From Bacteroidia bacterium (GTDB taxonomy: Bacteria > Bacteroidota > Bacteroidia > Bacteroidales > Prolixibacteraceae): a DNA stretch of 15,046 bases. A program made the translations under genes and the position numbers. Every line of letters begins with the position of its first letter. Positions within the stretch are counted from its first letter, which is position 1. The stretch spans positions 1 to 15,046 of the forward strand of contig JANYJT010000022.1 of the NCBI GenBank assembly GCA_025358395.1, read 5' to 3'. Positions 8,301 through 15,013 of the stretch are shown here, in pieces. The notes beneath the pieces are model-generated. The model was not told the origin of the DNA and searched no databases. It saw only the letters and a list, made by a program, of their open reading frames with translations.

Positions 8301-9668
8301 TTATAGATTTTCACCAAAGGAGAAACCGGCGCGCGCAGGCTCCTTGATAAATACATCCAGCTCGGGATGATTGGTTACTTTCATGTTGGCGGCATCATAT
8401 TCGATGCGGGTATTAAACCTTTGCGCGAGAACGCCGGTGAGAGACATTTCCACCAGCTGTGTGGCATAATCGAAATTTGAACCCGGTACTTTGCCATTTT
8501 TGATAGCGTCGGCCCATTCGCGTTGAGGGTTTTCCTGGAATGTTCGGGGGATAGACTGAGCAGGAAGATTGGGTTTGAAGGCTTCCCATTCGGGCATCGG
8601 CATCAACAATCTTGGGTCGTTTGGTCGTCCGCCGGTAATGAGGCAATGTTTGTCACCTACCATGATCATCCCGCTTCCGCCCAATTTCTCCACCTTCCAT
8701 TCGGGACGAATCTCGGGTTTTATTCCGCCTTCATACCAGCGCATCGTTACCGGACTCTTGTTTCCACGTGCCGGGAAATCCCAACGGATGATGGCTTTGT
8801 CAGAAACGAAACCATTGTCAGGAACGGGTGTTTTGAACTCGGCTTCTACCACATTGGGCATGCCAAGATCCAGCGACCAGAAAGGAGCATCCAGGGTATG
8901 GCAGCACCAGTCGCCCATCTCGCCATTGCCGAAATCGAACCAGCTACGCCAGGTTTTTGGTGCATAGATACCATTGTAAGGTCTGAAAGCTGCGGGTCCC
9001 AACCATAAGTCCCAGTCGAATCCGGCTGGAATTGGTTGTTCTACAGGTGGAAAACTATCGGGTTTGTTGAAATATTTATTTGGGCCAAAATCCGGTCCGT
9101 CGAACCATGCGATCACTTCGGTAACATTTCCAAGCAGTCCGGCTTCATACCACTCTTTTACCTGACGGATGCCGTTGGTGGCATGTCCCTGATTGGCCAT
9201 CTGGGTTACCACATTGTATTTGTGAGCCGCTTTCTTCAAGGTGCGAAGTTGCCAGATGTTGTGGGCCAGCGGTTTCTCGACAATGACATGCTTGCCCAGC
9301 TGCATGGCGGCCATGGCGGCAGGGAAATGGGAATGATCGGGCGTACACACCATGACGGCGTCGATCTCCTTGTGCATGGTGTCGAACATGACCCGGTAAT
9401 CTTTGAACTGCTTAGCTTTTGGCATGGCTTTGTAGCCTTGCGCAGCCCTGTTGTCATCAACATCGCAGAGCGCGACAATGTTTTCATTCCACTTGGGATC
9501 CTTCTGGTTGATCATTTTGCTCCAGTTGCTTTGGCCCTGACCACCAACGCCTATGACGGCGATATTGAGGCGGCCTGAAGGGGAACAACTCATCAGGTTT
9601 GGAATAAATACGGCACCGGCACCTAACAACGATGCCGATTTGATAAAGTTTCGTCTGGATGAATTCAT
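8301..9668 (-). CDS. Gfo/Idh/MocA-family oxidoreductase with Tat and lipoprotein signals
   Basis: 455 residues. The N-terminus reads SSRRNFIKSA, a twin-arginine export motif (R5-R6), followed by a hydrophobic stretch and LMSC (25-28), a plausible lipobox with C28 as lipidation site. The mature part starts with a Rossmann fold: LNIAVIGVGGQG (GxGxxG at 40-45), CDVDDN (68-73), CTPDHSH (108-114) and the signature EKPLAHN (131-137), whose lysine K132 is the family's catalytic/cofactor-contacting residue. The second domain has WFDFGNGEMGDWCCHTLD (about 243-260), with H257 as likely catalytic histidine. Family members oxidise or reduce sugars and cyclitols with a tightly bound NAD(P). A folded, cofactor-loaded protein would need Tat export, which fits the signal. 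It is transcribed upstream of the GH2 gene, so a role in the same glycoside or keto-sugar pathway is inferred. The substrate is unknown. Confidence 0.9.
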   Translation of the reverse strand: MNSSRRNFIKSASLLGAGAVFIPNLMSCSPSGRLNIAVIGVGGQGQSNWSKMINQKDPKWNENIVALCDVDDNRAAQGYKAMPKAKQFKDYRVMFDTMHKEIDAVMVCTPDHSHFPAAMAAMQLGKHVIVEKPLAHNIWQLRTLKKAAHKYNVVTQMANQGHATNGIRQVKEWYEAGLLGNVTEVIAWFDGPDFGPNKYFNKPDSFPPVEQPIPAGFDWDLWLGPAAFRPYNGIYAPKTWRSWFDFGNGEMGDWCCHTLDAPFWSLDLGMPNVVEAEFKTPVPDNGFVSDKAIIRWDFPARGNKSPVTMRWYEGGIKPEIRPEWKVEKLGGSGMIMVGDKHCLITGGRPNDPRLLMPMPEWEAFKPNLPAQSIPRTFQENPQREWADAIKNGKVPGSNFDYATQLVEMSLTGVLAQRFNTRIEYDAANMKVTNHPELDVFIKEPARAGFSFGENL

Positions 9669-9724
9669 GTTGGATATGTTAAAAATTTATAGTTTGATAT
9701 CAGTTTACTGGGATGTTTTTATTG

Positions 9725-9751
9725 TTGCGTAATTTAATGATTTTGCGTAAT
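9725..9751. repeat. Direct repeat TTGCGTAAT x2, 18 bp apart
   Basis: TTGCGTAAT occurs at 9725-9733 and 9743-9751, start to start 18 bp, inside the 170-base spacer between the divergent Gfo/Idh/MocA (-) and DoxX-like (+) genes. Regularly spaced copies within a control region suggest half-sites for a regulator. The repeat lies nearer to the oxidoreductase start (about 57-83 bases from it) than to the DoxX-like start. Confidence 0.45.
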
Positions 9752-9778
9752 AAAAAATAATTAAAAAAAACATCAAAA

Positions 9779-9801
9779 AACATGTTACAACATATAATGT
9801 T
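9779..9801. promoter_or_regulatory. Pair of AACAT/ATGTT palindromes before the DoxX-like gene
   Basis: AACATGTT (9779-9786) is a perfect palindrome, and AACAT-ATA-ATGTT (9789-9801) repeats the same arms with a 3-base centre. Both lie 38-60 bases before the DoxX-like start codon. The second contains TATAAT (9793-9798), similar to a -10 box, though the Bacteroidota consensus TAnnTTTG is not met. The MarR-family protein encoded at the end of the same gene cluster is a natural candidate to bind here; MarR proteins typically bind such short dyads near their own operon's promoter. Confidence 0.4.
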
Positions 9802-9838
9802 TTAACGTATAAACAAGCAAACAGTTAAAAATTGTCCT

Positions 9839-10195
9839 ATGAAAACAGAAATTTCAAAATCAGCCAAAATTATATCCCGGGTAATTGCAGGATTGTTAAC
9901 CGCATTGTATCTATTCAGTGCCTCCGCCAAACTCTTTTTGCACCCCGAGCAGATGGTTCAGATGAAGCTGGGCGACTGGCGGGTCATCATTGCTCTGGGT
10001 GAAATTGCTTCCGCCGTGTTGTTCTTATTTCCGAAGACCAACAAGTTCGGCGTCCTCTTGTTAAGTTCATTCATGGGCGGAGCCATCATTCTGCATATGA
10101 CCGGTGGGATGAGTATTGTCATGCCCAGCGTAGTCCTAATTCTCGTTTGGGTGGTTGGATTCCTTAGAAATCCTGAACTTTTAAAGTTTAAATAA
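9839..10195 (+). CDS. DoxX-like integral membrane protein
   Basis: 118 residues with four predicted membrane helices (about 12-30, 45-63, 69-88 and 93-111), the size and layout of the DoxX-like family. The first helix carries the characteristic GLLTALYLFSASAKL followed by a short polar loop (HPEQMVQMKLGDW). DoxX-type proteins sit in the inner membrane and are linked to thiol-redox balance and respiration in some bacteria, but the biochemical role of this short subfamily is unsettled. The stop codon is two bases before the pirin start, so the two are translated from one message. The ATG at 9839 follows the palindromic control region directly and gives a short polar N-terminus. Confidence 0.85.
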   Translation: MKTEISKSAKIISRVIAGLLTALYLFSASAKLFLHPEQMVQMKLGDWRVIIALGEIASAVLFLFPKTNKFGVLLLSSFMGGAIILHMTGGMSIVMPSVVLILVWVVGFLRNPELLKFK

Positions 10196-10197
10196 TT

Positions 10198-11076
10198 ATG
10201 GCAACCAGGAACGTTGAGTTGGTACTTTCGCCTCCTAATCCTCATTTTGTAGGCGATGGCTTCAGGGTACATAATTTTATCCCCGGTGGTTACCGGGCTG
10301 ACATGGAGCGGATGAACCCATTTATTCTGCTTGATTATGGAGCCAAATTTTATTTCCCTCCATCCGATTCTCAAAGGGGGGTAGGGGTACATCCGCACAG
10401 AGGTTTTGAGACAGTCACCATTGCCTACAAAGGGAAAGTGGCGCACCATGATAGTGCAGGTCACAGCGGAGTTATCGGAGAAGGAGATGTTCAATGGATG
10501 ACAGCGGCATCGGGCGTTTTGCACAAAGAGTACCACGAAAAGGAGTTCAGTAAAAAGGGTGGAGAGATGCAAATGGTGCAACTATGGGTCAATCTTCCTG
10601 CCAGGTACAAAATGTCCGGGCCTAAATACCAAGGTATCACCAATGATCAAATCAACAAATTTGAGTTGACATCGGGAGCAGGAACTGTTGAAGTAATTGC
10701 GGGTGAATACAAAGGGACCAAAGGAGTTGCCTCAACCTTTTCTCCGGTCTTTCTGTTCAACCTGAAATTGAACAAGCCTGGAAAGGCTGATTTCTCATTT
10801 CCGGCAAGTTACAATACTGCACTTCTCGTCCTGGAAGGGGAGGCGATTGTCAATCAAAAGGAAGAGGTTCTCACCGATCACTTCGCGCTATTTCAAAATG
10901 AGGGGGAAGATTTTGAAGTACAATCGGATAACGGTGCCGTGATCCTCATCATGAGCGGCGAAAATCTCAATGAACCCATTGCGGCACATGGTCCTTTTGT
11001 GATGAATACCCGACAGGAGATTCTTCAGGCTTTTGACGATTATCAGAAGGGGAAATTCGGATTTCTGGAAGATTAA
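10198..11076 (+). CDS. Pirin-family cupin protein
   Basis: 292 residues, typical bicupin pirin length. The N-terminal cupin contains the metal-binding residues H65 and H67 in GVHPHRGFETVT and H109 with E111 in GVLHKEYHE, matching the His-His-His-Glu Fe(II) site of characterised pirins in both order and spacing. The segment GEGDVQWMTAASG (about 95-106) is the family signature. The second cupin (about 190-260, GEAIVNQKEEVLTDHFALFQNEGEDFEV) lacks obvious metal ligands, as is usual. The C-terminus (GPFVMNTRQEILQAFDDYQKGKFG) is also conserved. Some bacterial pirins show quercetin dioxygenase activity, others act as regulators of metabolic enzymes; the role here is not determined. It is coupled to the DoxX-like gene and followed by a MarR regulator. 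Confidence 0.93.
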   Translation: MATRNVELVLSPPNPHFVGDGFRVHNFIPGGYRADMERMNPFILLDYGAKFYFPPSDSQRGVGVHPHRGFETVTIAYKGKVAHHDSAGHSGVIGEGDVQWMTAASGVLHKEYHEKEFSKKGGEMQMVQLWVNLPARYKMSGPKYQGITNDQINKFELTSGAGTVEVIAGEYKGTKGVASTFSPVFLFNLKLNKPGKADFSFPASYNTALLVLEGEAIVNQKEEVLTDHFALFQNEGEDFEVQSDNGAVILIMSGENLNEPIAAHGPFVMNTRQEILQAFDDYQKGKFGFLED

Positions 11077-11139
11077 TTTTAGGAATTCTCATTTGATAGT
11101 TTAATATACTCATTGGATTACTTACCTAAAATTAACATA

Positions 11140-11598
11140 ATGACAATTGAGGAAGAGTTGAAGGGTAGGTTCAGGAACGAATACCACAAGGGAACGATCA
11201 ATCTGACATACACCACCAAACAGTTAAGTTATGAGTTTTTACAGTCTTTAAAAAAGCATGGCTTGACCGAACAGCAATACAACGTGTTGAGAATTCTTCG
11301 TGGTTTTCGTTCTAATGGACCATTGTCCATTGGATTTATCAAGGAGCGTATGCTTGACAAGGATTCGGATGTGAGCCGCCTTGTGAACCGCCTTTATGAA
11401 AAGGAATTGCTTACCAGGAAAGAGAATTCGGACGACCGGCGTCAGAAATCGCTTGAGATTAGCGACAAAGGAGTTGCACTGCTGGATACCATGTTTGATT
11501 GCGAAAAAAAGGCAGATACGATGTTAAAAAATCTCTCCAATCAGGAGGTTCAGGAACTTAACAGGCTGCTCGATAAAATCAGGGAGAGTCGCAATTAA
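11140..11598 (+). CDS. MarR-family transcriptional regulator
   Basis: 152 residues from the ATG at 11140. A TTG nine codons upstream (11113) also opens the frame but would add an untypical extension, and the ATG gives the common family start. The protein has the MarR layout: N-terminal helix, then a winged helix-turn-helix with GLTEQQYNVLRILRG (41-55), recognition helix DSDVSRLVNRLYEKELL (about 75-91), and wing residues ENSDDRRQKSLEISDKG (95-111), the DxR motif being D99/R100-R101. The C-terminal helices form the dimer interface. One cysteine (C121) is present, so a thiol-sensing mechanism of the two-Cys type is not obvious. It is the third gene after DoxX-like and pirin, with a 63-base gap, and probably autoregulates this cluster. 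It converges with the membrane protein gene at 11612, 13 bases away. Confidence 0.9.
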   Translation: MTIEEELKGRFRNEYHKGTINLTYTTKQLSYEFLQSLKKHGLTEQQYNVLRILRGFRSNGPLSIGFIKERMLDKDSDVSRLVNRLYEKELLTRKENSDDRRQKSLEISDKGVALLDTMFDCEKKADTMLKNLSNQEVQELNRLLDKIRESRN

Positions 11599-11611
11599 CA
11601 ACCGGTCTGAC

Positions 11612-12412
11612 CTATTCTTTTAAATTCATTTGAACGTCATATTCCGCTTCGAGATCATGAATTGGTTTTAGTGAAACCTCTGTTCCACCTTCTCCATTGG
11701 TCACATAATCGAATGGATCGTCGAGATCTTTGATTAGCAGGAACATGTATGAAATCAGGAAAGTAATCAATAAAGTCAGAAACAGGGAAGCATAGAAGGG
11801 TTCGATCTTAATAATGATAAGCCCGAAAGCAGTCAGGCATCCCATGGCTTCAACAATAGCATAGGCAGTTACCACAAAATCGGTGGCTCTTATGGTATCA
11901 ATTCTAAGAATCATTTTTCTCAGGCTGGCCTGTTCGTTTTTTATTTTTACGAGGAAGGCTGGTTGAACTCCTTCTTTTTCAAATTCCACGAGAAAATCAT
12001 TCATCCGGCTTATTTTTTCAAGCATGATTTTGGTCCTCTCCTTTTTGTAGAACCAATTCATCAGGGACTTAACAAATGATTTTTGATATTCAAAGAATTG
12101 CACAGCAGTTTGCGGATTTTTTGTTTTATAAATAGTGTAGGTATCATCAAACAAGTTTCTCATGGAGGCAGCAAGCTCACTTGGTAGTTTTTCGCTTTCC
12201 TTGTAATCGGATAAAACACCACTGATAAGGAAACCGATCAGAAAAATTGTTCCGGCAACCAGGCTGGTGAAGAGGGCATTCAATTCCATCACTTCCCATC
12301 CATATGAATGTGCGATAAATTTCAACAAAGTGACAGTCAGTGCCAATGGCACTATTTTAATTGCGATTGACCATTTCAACCTGAATCTCATCAGAAAATT
12401 CTTTTGTTTCAT
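11612..12412 (-). CDS. Bestrophin-like membrane protein of unknown function
   Basis: 266 residues with two N-terminal hydrophobic segments (about 17-35 and 44-66), a long charged, helical middle region (about 70-175, rich in K, E and aromatic residues), and two C-terminal hydrophobic segments (about 178-202 and 205-228). This 2+2 helix layout with a cytoplasmic middle, the phrase SLVAGTIFLIGFLISGV in TM2 and the closing LIKDLDDPFDY (226-236) recall bestrophin-like and DUF4239-type proteins, whose members have a conserved D-x-P-F near the end. Bestrophins are anion channels, but no transport activity can be inferred here. I do not recognise a closer family. The ATG at 12412 gives a basic N-terminus (MKQKNFLMRFRLKW), consistent with inner-membrane insertion. 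It is preceded on the same strand, 40 bases away, by the acetyltransferase gene. Confidence 0.6.
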   Translation of the reverse strand: MKQKNFLMRFRLKWSIAIKIVPLALTVTLLKFIAHSYGWEVMELNALFTSLVAGTIFLIGFLISGVLSDYKESEKLPSELAASMRNLFDDTYTIYKTKNPQTAVQFFEYQKSFVKSLMNWFYKKERTKIMLEKISRMNDFLVEFEKEGVQPAFLVKIKNEQASLRKMILRIDTIRATDFVVTAYAIVEAMGCLTAFGLIIIKIEPFYASLFLTLLITFLISYMFLLIKDLDDPFDYVTNGEGGTEVSLKPIHDLEAEYDVQMNLKE

Positions 12413-12452
12413 AAATCCGAGTTAATGACTAAATTATATTGCTTTTGCCAAC

Positions 12453-12947
12453 CTATTTGATCTCTTTTTGGTATGCGACCACATCAAGCACTTTGTTGAA
12501 TTTTTCTCCAACATTTTTGAAATGTGCACATTTGGTGTAACCTGATTTCTCAAACAGGATGATACTGCTTCTATTATCACCTGTGATGATTCCAATCAAA
12601 TTTTTAAGACCACTTTCTTTGGCACATTCTTCCAAGTATTTAAGGGCTATTTTCCCTATCCCTTTTTGATGATAGGCAGACTTTAAATAGAGGGTGACCT
12701 CAGCAGTCCGATCGTAGGCCTGTCTCTTTTTGTAATGGGTCAGGAAGCAGTAGCCTGCAATTTCATGGCCGAGGCAAATCAGGAACGACTGATATATGGG
12801 ATGACCGATGTAAATGAACTCCTTGAGCTCATTGATCCCGATCGGCCCGGTGTGAAAGGTTGCGGTCGAATTTTCAATGTACCAATCGTAGATTTCCTTG
12901 ATACATGGCAGATCCTCTTCTTTGATTGATTTAAATTCAATATCCAT
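12453..12947 (-). CDS. GNAT-family N-acetyltransferase (phosphinothricin acetyltransferase-like)
   Basis: 164 residues from the ATG at 12947. An in-frame ATG at 12983 would add MFRFQKTEIQKN, which is not seen in the family, and the shorter form begins with the standard beta1 strand and helix (IEFKSIKEEDLPCIKEIYDWYI). The acetyl-CoA pyrophosphate loop is QKGIGK (94-99, the Q/R-x-x-G-x-G/A motif) after strand AEVTLYLKSAYH, and the late segment DNRSSIILFEKSGYTKCAHFKNVG (about 124-147) is the family's conserved C-terminal part. Length and the opening IYNWYI/ATF pattern are close to phosphinothricin/methionine-sulfoximine acetyltransferases, which acetylate small amines with acetyl-CoA in the cytoplasm. 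The natural substrate is not known. It is probably co-transcribed with the downstream bestrophin-like gene. Confidence 0.85.
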   Translation of the reverse strand: MDIEFKSIKEEDLPCIKEIYDWYIENSTATFHTGPIGINELKEFIYIGHPIYQSFLICLGHEIAGYCFLTHYKKRQAYDRTAEVTLYLKSAYHQKGIGKIALKYLEECAKESGLKNLIGIITGDNRSSIILFEKSGYTKCAHFKNVGEKFNKVLDVVAYQKEIK

Positions 12948-13069
12948 ATTTTTTTGAATCTCTGTTTTCTGAAAACGGAACAAAGATCGTAAATCATCCG
13001 TACCTTGTCAAAATAATTTGGTGCAGCAGGCCTAAAATTCATAATCTTAAAATATCTAAGAATGAATAT

Positions 13070-13093
13070 AAATAGATGTGATGTAATCTATTT
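13070..13093. promoter_or_regulatory. 24-bp dyad with perfect 8-bp arms before the cytochrome-porin gene
   Basis: AAATAGAT (13070-13077) and ATCTATTT (13086-13093) are exact inverted repeats around an 8-base spacer. The dyad is about 130-150 bases before the favoured start of the cytochrome-porin gene, or about 65-90 bases before the alternative start at 13159. Its length and symmetry fit the binding site of a dimeric regulator. The alternative, an mRNA hairpin, is less likely because the arms are AT-rich. Confidence 0.45.
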
Positions 13094-13114
13094 GTTGATG
13101 AATATTAGTTCCTT

Positions 13115-13140
13115 TGATTTTTATTGTAAATCATAATGAT
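13115..13140. promoter_or_regulatory. Two overlapping dyads next to the cytochrome-porin start region
   Basis: TGATTT (13115-13120) and AAATCA (13128-13133) form a 19-bp dyad with a 7-base spacer. Overlapping it, ATCATAATGAT (13130-13140) is an 11-bp palindrome that also occurs at 2991-3001. The segment ATAATGATA (13134 on) is shared with the classical Fur box, but a complete 19-bp Fur box is not present. A metal- or redox-responsive regulator would make sense for a cytochrome gene, but this is inference. Confidence 0.35.
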
Positions 13141-13221
13141 ATCAAAAAACTATTAATTATGAAAAAAATCAAAAATTTCAACCTTATTTGCTTGCCATAT
13201 GAAATGGTTATATGGGTAAAG

Positions 13222-14520
13222 ATGAGCAAAATGTTATTCGGAGTTACAAAAATATTTTTGTTGCTACCATTCTTTTTTTTACTTTCTACAAATTCAAATG
13301 CCTTGCCCAGCTATGCGAGGCAGACCGGATTGTCTTGTTCCGCATGTCATTTTTCTTTCCCGGAATTGAATTCATTCGGACGGCTGTTTAAGATGAATGG
13401 CTATGTCATGACCGGCATGAATACCATTGAGACAAAAGTTGACAGTGACAGGGTGACAAAGCTGAAACTGCTGAGCACACTGCCATTATCTGTGATGGTT
13501 GAGACTTCTTTTACCCATCTGGCCAAAGATGTGGAAGGAACTCAAAATAATTCTGTGGCGTTTCCACAGCAGCTTAGCGTTTTCTATGCGGGTCAGATTA
13601 CCCCCCATATTGGTACATTCATCCAAATGACTTACAATGGACAGAGCCTTGGGATGGACAATGCGGATATAAGGTATGCGAACCAAAAGAGGTTGGGTTC
13701 AAAAAGCTTTACCTACGGATTTACCTTAAATAACAACCCGGCGGTTCAGGATGTGTGGAATACATCTCCGGCATGGAGATTCCCTTCTGCCAGTTCTAAT
13801 GCCTCTGTAAATCCTGCAAAGTCAACGATCATTGAGAAATTGGGAATGCAGGTTGCAGGATTGGGAGCCTATAGTCTGTATAATAATTTTCTGTTTACCG
13901 AATTGACCTTGTATCGGTCTGCCCAACAGGGAGCTGCCAATCCTGCAGATGTCAACAGTACGATGGTTCTCAACGGTGTAGCCCCATACTGGCGTGTTGC
14001 CCTGCAGCACCAATGGTCTGATAATTATGCTGAACTGGGTACCTTTGGGATTGCCCCAAAACTTTATTCTAAGGGCATCTCCGGAGAGATGAATAAGATA
14101 ACGGACGTTGGGTTCGACTTTCAATTTGAGCGTCGTTTGCCGATTGGCGCATTTTCATTGCACTCCTCTCTGATAAACGAAACGGAGGTTCGCGATACCT
14201 CCGGCACTCAAAGTGTCAAGGTTAATTTTAATTCATTTAAAGTAGATGGAAATCTCTATCTGAAAAATGGATTGGGTGCAACGCTGGGTTATTTTAACAC
14301 CAAAGGTTCGGTTGACGAGAATGTCGGAAGTATAAACAATAAGCCTGACAGCAATGGATACATTGCCCAGCTTGAGTATCTTCCCTGGTACAACACCAAA
14401 TTTGCCCTGCAATATGTGGCTTACAACAAATTCGATGGCAACTCCAATAACTATGATGGCAATGGAAGAAATGCCCAACACAACAATACGCTTTACCTTT
14501 TGGTATGGTTAAATTTTTAA
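13222..14520 (+). CDS. Monoheme cytochrome c fused to a predicted outer-membrane beta-barrel (Cyc2-like)
   Basis: 432 residues from the ATG at 13222, chosen because it gives a standard signal peptide (core IFLLLPFFFLLS, cleavage near SNA-LPS, about residue 27). The in-frame ATG at 13159 would add 21 residues before it and remains possible. Right after the signal comes LPSYARQTGLSCSACH, one c-type heme motif (C39, C42, H43), then FPELNSFGRLFKMNGY. The rest (about 75-432) lacks further cysteines and reads as alternating amphipathic strands with Asn/Gly-rich turns, ending LYLLVWLNF with terminal Phe, the usual signature of outer-membrane barrels. A short N-terminal heme domain with the ARQTG-CxxCH-FGRxFK pattern plus a porin-sized barrel is the architecture of Cyc2-type iron-oxidising cytochrome-porins and of related uncharacterised proteins. 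Iron oxidation here is inference. A cytochrome c gene follows 13 bases downstream. Confidence 0.8.
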   Translation: MSKMLFGVTKIFLLLPFFFLLSTNSNALPSYARQTGLSCSACHFSFPELNSFGRLFKMNGYVMTGMNTIETKVDSDRVTKLKLLSTLPLSVMVETSFTHLAKDVEGTQNNSVAFPQQLSVFYAGQITPHIGTFIQMTYNGQSLGMDNADIRYANQKRLGSKSFTYGFTLNNNPAVQDVWNTSPAWRFPSASSNASVNPAKSTIIEKLGMQVAGLGAYSLYNNFLFTELTLYRSAQQGAANPADVNSTMVLNGVAPYWRVALQHQWSDNYAELGTFGIAPKLYSKGISGEMNKITDVGFDFQFERRLPIGAFSLHSSLINETEVRDTSGTQSVKVNFNSFKVDGNLYLKNGLGATLGYFNTKGSVDENVGSINNKPDSNGYIAQLEYLPWYNTKFALQYVAYNKFDGNSNNYDGNGRNAQHNNTLYLLVWLNF

Positions 14521-14533
14521 TTGAAAAGGGAAT

Positions 14534-15013
14534 ATGAGAAAATTATTTATGATCGCAGTCAGGATGATTGCCTTGTTTTTTTGCCTGGGTGCCGGCACGT
14601 TGCATGCAAAAGGGGCATTCAATACTTCCACAGATTTGACTATCCCGGCAATGACCGTAAATTCTCCCGTGCCGCAGGACAAAGATATGGGAATTGGACC
14701 GGTAAAGAGCGTCGAACTTGGTCCGCTGAATAGTAAAATGATCAGTGAAGGGAAGACTATTTACACCAATCAGTGCATCATATGTCATGACAATGATCAG
14801 AATAAACTTGGTCCGTCGTTGAAGAACGTGACCAAAACCCGCACGCCTGAATACATTATGAATTTACTTTTAAACACGGCGCAAATGCAGAAAGACAATG
14901 TTACAATCAAGGCTTTGTTGAAACAGTATAACAATCTGCCAATGCCGGATCCTGCCCTGAACCAGTCAAAAGCCCGGTCCGTACTCGAGTATCTAAGGTC
15001 TTTGGCGAAATAG
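14534..15013 (+). CDS. Periplasmic class I cytochrome c, single heme
   Basis: 159 residues. The start is supported by a purine-rich stretch (AAAAGGGA) a few bases before the ATG at 14534. Signal peptide: MRKLFMIAVRMIALFFCLGAG, with cleavage after LHA at about residue 25. One heme motif QCIICH (C81, C84, H85) lies in GKTIYTNQCIICHDNDQNKLGPSL, and the likely sixth ligand is M137 in NNLPMPDPALN; the closing ARSVLEYLRSL helix (about 147-157) is typical of class I cytochromes. The ligand set and size indicate a soluble electron carrier. Residues about 26-65 form a Pro-rich lead-in without clear homology. It is almost certainly co-transcribed with the preceding cytochrome-porin and is a natural periplasmic electron partner for it. 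Similar small cytochromes are also found near terminal reductases, and what follows the window end is not visible. Confidence 0.9.
   Translation: MRKLFMIAVRMIALFFCLGAGTLHAKGAFNTSTDLTIPAMTVNSPVPQDKDMGIGPVKSVELGPLNSKMISEGKTIYTNQCIICHDNDQNKLGPSLKNVTKTRTPEYIMNLLLNTAQMQKDNVTIKALLKQYNNLPMPDPALNQSKARSVLEYLRSLAK

Noticed and set aside
11113..11139. TTG start adding nine residues to the MarR protein
   Set aside because: The ATG at 11140 gives the usual family N-terminus, and there is no ribosome site favouring the TTG.
12948..12983. Longer start for the acetyltransferase
   Set aside because: The extra 12 residues precede the normal first strand of the GNAT fold and look like untranslated leader.
13114..13158. 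TTG start for the cytochrome-porin
   Set aside because: It would place about 36 extra residues before the signal peptide and overlaps the dyad-rich control region. An ATG at 13222 (or 13159) is more plausible.
14521..14733. Open frame overlapping the cytochrome c start in another frame
   Set aside because: It has a non-ATG start, is short and lies within a gene with a clear signal peptide and heme motif.
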